Of a DNA stretch of 64,000 bases, positions 57,020-64,000 are shown piece by piece; within the stretch, counting starts at the first letter, position 1, and every line of letters starts with the position of its first letter. The stretch is from Dipteris shenzhenensis. Lineage: Eukaryota; Polypodiophyta; Polypodiopsida; Gleicheniales. The translations under genes and the position numbers were made by a program. The stretch is from NCBI GenBank assembly GCA_047967505.1, contig CM106541.1; one strand, written 5' to 3'. Below the pieces are notes generated by a model, which was not told where the DNA came from, ran no database searches, and saw only the letters and a list, made by a program, of their open reading frames with translations.

Positions 57020-58338
57020 GAAAATACGCATTTTGTAGTCGGGTTATGTAGGCCTTAGCAATGTGTTTCTTGATATAGCAACCTTTGTACCCTAGGTCTA
57101 TAGCCAATTGAGAAGCTTGCATGGCATTCATTCTAGAGAGATGTGAAGCATCCCTTAATAGTACTATTTGTGATGCATTAAGTTTAGGCACCTAGCCATC
57201 ATCGGCATGGATTGGCCTAAGGGATGCACCCTTCACTTTTGTATAATCATGTATAGTCTTCTCTCTTAGTTGGTCTGTAGGAGGAAGCTTTCCTATTTTG
57301 TATTCCATTCTTGACCATTCATGATTTCTCTCTCTCCATTCATCAATAACTTTTTAAATGAGGTTGAAATCTTTATGCCCCTCCACCATAGGCAATAGTC
57401 CATACCGATTTGTCTCAATCATGTTATGCACATCATTAGCTTCATTGAGTTGTATACAATAAATAAGGCATCAACTCTCCTAGTAGAATGTTATCCTCCT
57501 TGTCTTTCACATCAAACATAGAAGGAAATATGCAATTTGATGGAGGAGTGACACAAGCCTTGTATGGAGAGTCATAAAAAAGAATTGTCCTTCTAGCATC
57601 ACATCCAAATGCCTTTGACGTTTTTGCTAAGGGTTTGAACATTGCTTCAACACCAACCTTGTCGGGCCTATTTATCCTTAACTTGCTATAAGTGTAGCAT
57701 CCTTGCTGAGACCATATCACAAAGAAAGGGAGACTCTCCCTTGCATATTTTTGTAGCTTTCCTACCATCTCAAGGACATTATGCTCCATTACAGTTGACT
57801 AGATGCCTGCATTAAACCTTTGTAGCAAGATTTTTAGGAACTCAATGCATCTAGGACGAATAACCATATAACTATTGTGGCCACACATAATAGAAGGGTG
57901 TATTGATGACTTGAATAAGCAATGACTCAATATCAAGCCATTTAAGTCTAATATCATAGTCATCTTTAGCATATCCAAAGAAATTGGATGTGGATATAGA
58001 TCCAGATTGGCCTCGAAGTTGCTAGCTTTTGACTCTTCCAAACTGCCAGGTGCTACATTTTTATACATGTTCGCAACAACAATAAGATTATTTAGACTTG
58101 TTCCCAACGTTGAGTCATTATGTTCATCCATGTTCTCTTCTAGAAGTATAGGATTAGTGAGGTTCCTTGCAATTGTCCCCACTTTTGGTGCTATGTTTTG
58201 TTGTACACCTCTTGTATCCATCTCATCATTGATTGTCCCCATTTTGGGTGGTATGTTCTCCTCTACATTTGTTGTCTCCATCTCCTTCCATGCATCATTG
58301 ATCCCTGTGGAAGTTGAGGATAATAGAAATAGTTCCAT
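57020..58338 (-). pseudogene. NIF/FCP1-type phosphatase-like gene, broken
   Basis: These HAD-fold enzymes dephosphorylate proteins. The open frame starts at 58338 with a polar N-terminus of about 120 residues containing a repeated NIPPKMGTI/NIAPKVGTI motif. MTMILDLNGLILSH (about 57925-57965) is the first HAD motif, in the D-x-N-G form. After RPRCIEFLKILLQRFN a TAG at 57799-57801 stands where these proteins have tryptophan; the frame then continues STVMEHNVLEMV, FFVIWSQQGCYTYSKL, and RRTILFYDSPYKA (about 57560-57595), the second HAD motif. Another frame takes over near 57450 with LNEANDVHNMIETNRYG, the expected domain end. Further protein-like sequence runs to about 57020. Two simple lesions make this a recent-looking pseudogene. 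Confidence 0.72.
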
Positions 58339-58559
58339 TCTTTAGAATGTGTTCAACATAGTAAGCACCAATGCATATGAAACCAAGAAAGGATCATAAA
58401 GTACAACCATTTTCTATCACCTCTAGAGAGAATGACATTGATGCCATTTTCCTCTTGGGGAATGGCACTAGTTTCATTCTCCCTATAAGGTTATGGAGAA
58501 TGCCAATAATGCCTTCTCTATATCCTCATTTGGGAGGAGAGAATGGCACTAGTGCCACT

Positions 58560-58793
58560 TGTTGAAGATACACATCTCAACATCATGTAATATCATATGT
58601 GCATAGCACTAACACATAAAGAGTGCTAAAAGGCACTAGGGTTGTGAACCCTAACCCTATCCCTAAAAGGGATGTATATATTCATTCTTTACAAATAATA
58701 TAGTGTACAGCTAGTCATTTGTGGTGTTCACCTTCTATCTGTGCCCTCTCTTCTCATCTCCACTCTTCTCCCCTATTTTTCGCATATTCATTC
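58560..58793 (+). repeat. 5' LTR of a plus-strand copia-like element
   Basis: It begins TGTTGAAGATACAC and ends ATTCATTCA directly before a primer site. A telomere-like CCCTAACCCTATCCCTAA lies at 58648-58668, and TATATA near 58674. About 234 bp. Confidence 0.72.
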
Positions 58794-58805
58794 ATGGTAT
58801 TAGAG
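58794..58805 (+). other. primer binding site
   Basis: TGGTATTAGAGC is one base from the initiator-Met tRNA complement and adjoins the LTR end CA. Confidence 0.85.
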
Positions 58806-60004
58806 CATCCTTGTCTTCCGCTGAGACATTGTGATCCTTGAGAGAGATTGAGAGTTCTTGAGCATTCATTCTTCCACTTTCATGAGTGTTAGAAGTTTCG
58901 TCCATTTTAGAAATGTTCGTTCATTCTTCTTGAGTGATTGCGAGATTATTTCATTTCATTCTTCCATGAGAGAGTGATTTAGAGTGTTGATTCCGTTCAT
59001 AGTTGAGAGATAGAGAGTGAGAGATAGTTCAGTTTTGAGGGAGAGTTCTGCCAAAGCTATTATTCCTTGAAAGGGGGGGAAAAAAAAGGGGAGAGTGAGA
59101 AAGAGATAAGGAGAAACTGAGAGAACATCTTCCTTCCCTTCCAAAGGTCATTGAGAGGGTTAGAGAAACTGAGAGAACATCTAGTGAGCGAGCAACGACT
59201 GCCACGAGCCATCTTCTAAGCAGACAACCACTTGACCATTCCTATCGTACAACCAGTGTGCAACTTGTGCAGTAGTCAGCTCCTCCAACGAGCTCCGACA
59301 GCGGTTCCCTCGTCCAGCCAGCATGAGGCCTCCATAGTCGGATGCAACCAGCGACCTCATGCCTCTACACCACTAAGAGTCCTCGCCATTCCCAACGCTA
59401 ACAAGCATGCTTCACATATGAGCCAAGAAAAGCAGTGTCCTGCTCCTCATAGCCTCCCATGATGCCAACTCGCTCGCCAAAGCCACTGACACTGCTCGAC
59501 TCCTCCGTCTCAACGTCTGACTACCTCCAAGCGCCCAGCCACTTGGCCGCCTCCCATGACCTCCTTTACCAGGCGTTAGCTCCTTGGCCTTGTGCTACAT
59601 CCTCGACTTCAACCTTAGTGCCACCCAACCATCTACGCAGCCGATGCCTCCTTGCTATCAACCTCCTCTAACTAGAACTTCTACAATGACAACGCTAACA
59701 ATAGCCAAGCGCTCCTCTGCCTATGCCTCGCCAGACCAACCCAGCGCCTTTGGGCCAAGTTGTAATCGCCACAGTCGAGTGGAGCCTCAGCCTTAGCAGC
59801 ACCGATGAATGCCATAGCTCATGCTAGCCAATGGACTTCTTCACCACCGACTCCATTGCATAGCGATCCAAAACGACGAGCCACTCCCGACGATCACTCT
59901 CAACCCATTGCCATCCTTCTACATCATCGTTCTGTTTTCACAGTACCCGTTCATCAAATTTTTTTGCTCAATCTAAGCCCATGCACAATACATGGACCTG
60001 ACAA
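58806..60004 (+). other. internal region of the plus-strand element, unrecognised
   Basis: After the primer site there are GAGAGTTC-type words, then a GC-richer stretch (59200-59940) with short Ser/Pro/His/Thr-rich frames but no gag, protease or RT motif. Either the internal region is nonautonomous, or later insertions replaced it. Confidence 0.5.
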
Positions 60005-60190
60005 GCATTAACTCAAGTCAGTTAACCATACCTAGTTAACTTGACTAGGGTTAACCTAACCTGGCCACCCATCTTGGGTTGAGTCAAGGTCCAATCAAGT
60101 TAACCTAACTTGACCCAACTAGGTTGAGTCAATTGACCTCAGTTAACCTAACCACAGGTTAAGGTCCAATTATTCTAACTTAACCAGATC
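60005..60190. repeat. GTTAACC/GGTTAAC repeat cluster
   Basis: AGTTAACC, GGTTAACC and GTTGAGTCAA with their complements recur in both orientations about ten times in 185 bp. Confidence 0.85.
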
Positions 60191-61078
60191 ACTTCCAGTT
60201 AGACACAGTTACCTCCTGCCAGGCACATTTTGCACTCTGCATGTGAACACAATTGCACAGTGCCACATCATCACAGTGCATTTTTTACTTTTTGCCCCTC
60301 CACCTAGATAAGATTTGGAACCCCATATGTGGAAAATGTTAACTCCTACATGGGTTAACATGTCATGGGGACTTTGAGGTGTCGTCGAAGAAGAGCTCGT
60401 CTTCTCCTAACCTTTGTTTGAGGGCTTACACTTCACAATGTTGTCCATGGATGTCACTTCTGGAGCTCCCAAATTGCATCTCAGTAGTTGCTCCACAAGA
60501 AAAGAACACAAGAAGGAGAAGGAGGAGAGGGGAGAGTGTGAGCATGGTGAATGGGAGCTAGGCATGGAAGCAACAAGGAGGGAATCAAACATAAGACACT
60601 AGAGCTTGGAAGCAAGAGAGCTTGTATTCTCTGCAATGCATAATAAGATCCAAATCCAAATAGTTGTCTTTTATGCATGACCATTGTCCAAACCCTAATT
60701 CTCCACTAGCCTCTATTCTCACTCTTTTAGGCCAATATGGGCCAATGGCTTCATTCTTTGCTTGTCCTAATCGAGGGAATAAGTTACATGGCTCATCTAA
60801 TCAATGACATTACCTGGAACTCATGAGATATTACAAGTGTTTCCAAAATTATAAGCCAAAGGGCATACTATTAACCAAATCGGTTAACAATGACACATTG
60901 GCAATAAGGACGATAGTGTGCTGGGGAGTTTTGTCCAATTGGTCAGTAGTTCTTTAATAGCAATCATTACATGAAGCCTCTAGGTAATCAAATAATCACA
61001 GGGGTAGCAAGAGGAAGGGTGTAGGTGGTCAAAATGGAAAGTGAAATCAACCTTCTAGTGGTTCAGCTCATATTTTGT
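60191..61078. other. no recognisable gene
   Basis: Mixed-composition sequence with short open frames on both strands near 60400-60690. None shows a domain. Confidence 0.5.
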
Positions 61079-61310
61079 TAAGAAGTATTCCTTTCAAGTC
61101 TTATGCATAATACTTCCACAAGTATGAATTGAATTCATTGGAGATGTACTCCCCTCCTCCATCTAACCTGAGTGTCTTGACGTGCATTCCAATCCACTTC
61201 TCAACCATGTTTTTAAATACTTTGAACTTATCACAACTAAGTCTTTTCCTCAAGGAAGTATATCCACGTCTTCTTCTAATTGTCAACAATAAATGACAGG
61301 TAAATGTGAA
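61079..61310 (-). pseudogene. Ty1/copia integrase fragment
   Basis: The minus strand reads RRRGYTSLRKRLSCDKFKVF, then VEKWIGMHVKTLRLDGGGEY and ISNEFNSYL. This matches the copia integrase core around its second catalytic aspartate (LRxDNGGEY), with glycine in place of asparagine. About 62 codons remain. It ends at LTR-like block B on its right, so its upstream part is missing. Confidence 0.78.
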
Positions 61311-61727
61311 GAAGCATGAGAACCTTGAAGCTATGGCTACATGGTGCTAATCCTAATCTAGGGTGGATGAACCTTAAATGCACACATGATGATGAAGAGC
61401 TAGATTGATTGCATAGACTCAACTTCAATTAGGTTACAAGATTCAGAATTGTACTCATATCTCACTCATATAGAGACTTGTACTCGTATAGAGACTTGAG
61501 AGCTTGCATGATTAATTCCCTGAAAGTGACCCCTTTTTATAGGGCGAAGAACATATTGGCATTGCTTACTCATTACGTGGGATAAAGCCTCCGTGACATG
61601 TGGTAGCATGCTCTTGTATGACAATTCTACTTACTCCATGGCACCACATTTCTCAATGCTCGCCCTTGTTGCCGTATTCTTAGGCTACTAGAAGGTGGTT
61701 GGATGTGAGGATTACAACAAATCATCA
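61311..61727 (-). repeat. LTR-like block B
   Basis: It matches block A (36785-37236) along its length. The minus strand has TATAAAAAGGGGTC (near 61530-61543) and a G-rich tract (GGGGGGGTG) at its right end at 61719-61728. It separates gag-type sequence on the right from integrase on the left. Confidence 0.65.
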
Positions 61728-61899
61728 CCCCCCCTTAGTGCCGACATAGCTGCTTAGGTGATAAGGTGTGATTAGAGATAACAAATCTAGGTCTTCTCAT
61801 TTGGTGACCTCTTTACAAATTCATTGGCTAAGGTAGTGAAGTCTGTCGGTGTAGCTCTTAGAAGAGTTTTTCATTGATGATCACTTATTTGCTCAATGA

Positions 61900-62540
61900 A
61901 GACTGCACATTGTTGTCTTCTTGGTTATTCTCCTTCTTTATGTCCCCACTTCTTACAATGGTTACACTTTGGCTTGTCTTTCAACTTGCATTAACTTTGG
62001 AACTATCCCATCCTTCCACAATGTTACCACTTCTTTGTTGTTCGGTTGAAGATTATTACTTGTTCATAGTTGTTGGTACTTATTATTGTAGTTGCCTTGA
62101 CTTCCCTTTCTTCTTCAACCGAACAATTATTGTAGTTGCCTTGACTTCCTCCGGATGTGTATTATCACTACTCGAAGAAGATTACTTGTTCATAGTTGTT
62201 AGTTCTTGTTGTTGTAGTTGCCTTGACTTTCTTTCTTCTTCGAGTAGTGATAACACACATCCTTTGGATGTAGATTGAGGTAGATTCTTCAAGATTGTTG
62301 TTAACGCATTGCATTCTTCGGGCATACTCTTGAGGAGAATTGCAGGTGCATCCTTCCCTCCAACTTTTGCATCTATATCGTCCAATTGGGTCATGATGCT
62401 TTTTATGTTGTTTATAAATTGTGCCAAGGATTCACTAAAGTTCATTTGAATCACATAGAACTCAATTTTAAGGTGAATTTCTTGATTTTTTGCTTTAGCT
62501 TTAAACATTGTGCTCAATTGATCCCATGCATCTTTTTAGT
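61900..62540 (-). pseudogene. Ty1/copia gag fragment with zinc knuckle
   Basis: On the minus strand WDQLSTMFKAKAKNQEIHLK opens an UBN2-type gag segment (62540 downwards), followed by SESLAQFINNIKSIMTQLDD and LKSMPEECNALTTILKNLPQ, then STSKGCVLSLLEEER. A zinc knuckle KCNHCKKWGHKEGE near 61935-61975 has a stop (TAA) where its last cysteine should be, and a second, more decayed knuckle lies near 62020. Between core and knuckle, two foldback duplications (62039-62261) disrupt the frame. Confidence 0.8.
62039..62261. repeat. two foldbacks with similar loops and different stems
   Basis: Stem 1: TGTTCGGTTGAAGA (62039-62052) with its complement at 62112-62125. Stem 2: 28-bp arms with one mismatch at 62153-62180 and 62234-62261, including CACTACTCGAAGAAG. 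Both loops contain TTACTTGTTCATAGTTGTT and GTAGTTGCCTTGACTT. Confidence 0.9.
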
Positions 62541-63339
62541 GTTTCTTGGAGGATCAAGCTCATGCCGAAGTGTAGTCCTATGAGAGATAGTGCTTCTTCG
62601 TTTCTCTCTCTTCCCAATCTTCATCATGTACAGTAGGTACATCCTTTTTAATGATTTTCCATGTACTTTGATGCATTAGAAGGTACTTCATTTGTATAGC
62701 CTAGTGTGGAAACCTTCCCCATTGAAATTATCAACAAATGAGGTACTTGATACCACTTGCAAAGGTCTTACCAATTAGCTTTGTTTAGCTTCAATGGTGA
62801 TGTTTAATTGTATACAACGGTGTGGATTTACAAGATGGCGTGATAATCTCCATGAATTCTGGTGCAAGAAGGCTTGGCTTATGACCAAGGTTTTGAAGAA
62901 AAAACAACAAAGTGATTTTAGAGGGTGCTTTTGGATGGCACCCACATTTTTAGAGACTATGGTTTTAACCTTAGGGTCAAAAAGCATTCAAAAAACAATG
63001 TTGTGGTGGCATGAAGGTCTTGAAACTTCAAGAAAATGAGATGTAAGATGATGAAAACCACAAATAGCTTCACATCGTTTGTCTCTAGTTGTTTGTTTCT
63101 CCTTCACATAGTTTGCTATGTACTTCTTCTCTCATAGGTCCACCATGCCCTTCTTACTATAGAAATTTGTGTAGGAAATCAAAGTGATCTCTTCCCAGAT
63201 TCAATCATAATCATGCTGAATCGAATAAGAGAAAGAACACGGCTGAGATTAAACCCTAAATGAGTGACACATGTACTTGAAGGAAAGAGTACATTGCAAT
63301 CAATGCAAGAGAAAGTGAGGTTCTGTTATAAATAACAGA
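62541..63339. other. no clear gene; possible remaining copia gag start
   Basis: On the minus strand FNGEGFHTRLYK near 62690-62730 resembles the FNGxNFxxWK start of copia gag, upstream of the gag fragment. The rest shows no recognisable feature, and no LTR or primer site was found. Confidence 0.4.
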
Positions 63340-64000
63340 ATTGTGTCGCGACCCCAACTCTACGAAATGCCATCCAGATCTGGTGGTGGCTCCCATGTCA
63401 TCTGAGGGTCTAATGTACAAGTTGTCTGGACCTATCCTCGGGCATTTGGGTGCGGGAGCAACACCCTACTTGTTTAACGTGTGTGGAGTTAGAGGTGGTG
63501 GCCTGCGCAATCTAGGTGGCTCAACGAACGTTTTAGAAAATGGTGGATCCGTTTACGTGCCCGGGTTGAGCCTTATTGGGCTCCCTGCATTTTTAAAAGG
63601 CTTATGTGTGGCTTGAATCTCCAGTCATAGAACCGAGTGTAGGCTTCGGCAACCAGATGTGAGCGTCTGGACTGCGTGGGAACAGGCCATGAGACCCTCT
63701 AATCCTCCTCGTCGAGTGAGTGGAGTTGGATGGGATCCTCAAAATTGACTATCTGCTCTCTGTCCTGGCATTGAAGTCCCTACAAGGACTACAAGGACTT
63801 CGCCCAATCATCTATATTGCATGATCTCCTCTGACATAGATACCTTTGCCCCATCATATGTCTCTGTCGCCCCTATCCCATCCATTGTCTCAGAGTGTCT
63901 CGCATATCTTGAGGCGTCGAGCGCAAAGTAGCATATCGCTGTGTAGATGGCTCTAGGATCTGTAGCTTCAAATCTAAGGGAGGTTTCACACCCGTTCGCT
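63340..64000 (+). other. possible LTR or unclassified repeat at right edge
   Basis: The sequence changes at 63342 to a GC-richer block beginning TGTCGCGACCCCAACTC, a start common among plant gypsy LTRs. An open frame of 91 codons (63341-63616) shows no domain. The other end lies outside the window. Confidence 0.3.

Noticed and set aside
63341-63616. Glycine-rich 91-codon frame at the right edge
   Set aside because: No recognisable domain, and it begins inside a probable LTR start; kept only as an unclassified region.

Overview
This window reads as nuclear DNA of a land plant, in a gene-poor, transposon-dominated part of a large genome. The plant signature comes from the repeat families: Ty1/copia and Ty3/gypsy elements with initiator-Met tRNA primer sites, a CACTA transposase of tnp2 type with a Transpos_assoc zinc motif and DUF4218, an L1-type LINE with a CCHC ORF1, and Mutator-like MITEs with 9-bp target duplications. 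I saw no intact host gene and no rRNA, tRNA or CRISPR. All identifications come from reading translations and comparing repeats by eye; no search or alignment program was run.

Layout. 1-5046: Ty3/gypsy element on the minus strand (pol, gag, leader, primer site, 5' LTR), entering from beyond the left edge. 5157-9540: LINE on the minus strand (ORF2 then ORF1). 9740-11730: degenerate CACTA transposase on the plus strand, running into a 0.7-kb purine tract. 13139-19990: second CACTA copy split by a Ty1/copia element (13548-18507, minus). 19995-23129: second, more decayed copia (minus). 23700-25543: A-rich and purine tracts surrounding a loose copia LTR fragment. 25565-27715: about 11.5 copies of a ~181-bp satellite whose monomers contain a long palindrome, followed by three copies of a 134-bp repeat. 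28141-34000: AT-rich DNA with unrecognised coding-like remnants and a 414-bp tandem duplication. 34739-37236: LTR and copia RT fragments. 38097-38960: G-rich minisatellite. 40872-41575: broken, divergent histone H3 gene of CENH3-like character.

41849-42892: Mutator-like MITE. 43354-46080: seven copies of a hairpin family interleaved with GA/CT microsatellites. 46265-53688: tandem array of a ~1.24-kb unit, interrupted by a second MITE of the same Mutator-like family (51881-52993). 55735-56020: TTTTGGCC palindrome cluster. 56325-58338: two adjacent host-like pseudogenes, SET domain and NIF/FCP1-type phosphatase. 58560 onward: 5' LTR of a plus-strand element, then copia gag and integrase fragments on the minus strand with an LTR-like block between them, and a possible LTR at the right edge.

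The genes do not form a pathway. The window is a record of nested insertion, tandem amplification and decay. The most notable items are the histone H3-like gene, the palindromic satellite, the paired MITEs with a visible empty site, the hairpin family, and the 1.24-kb array.
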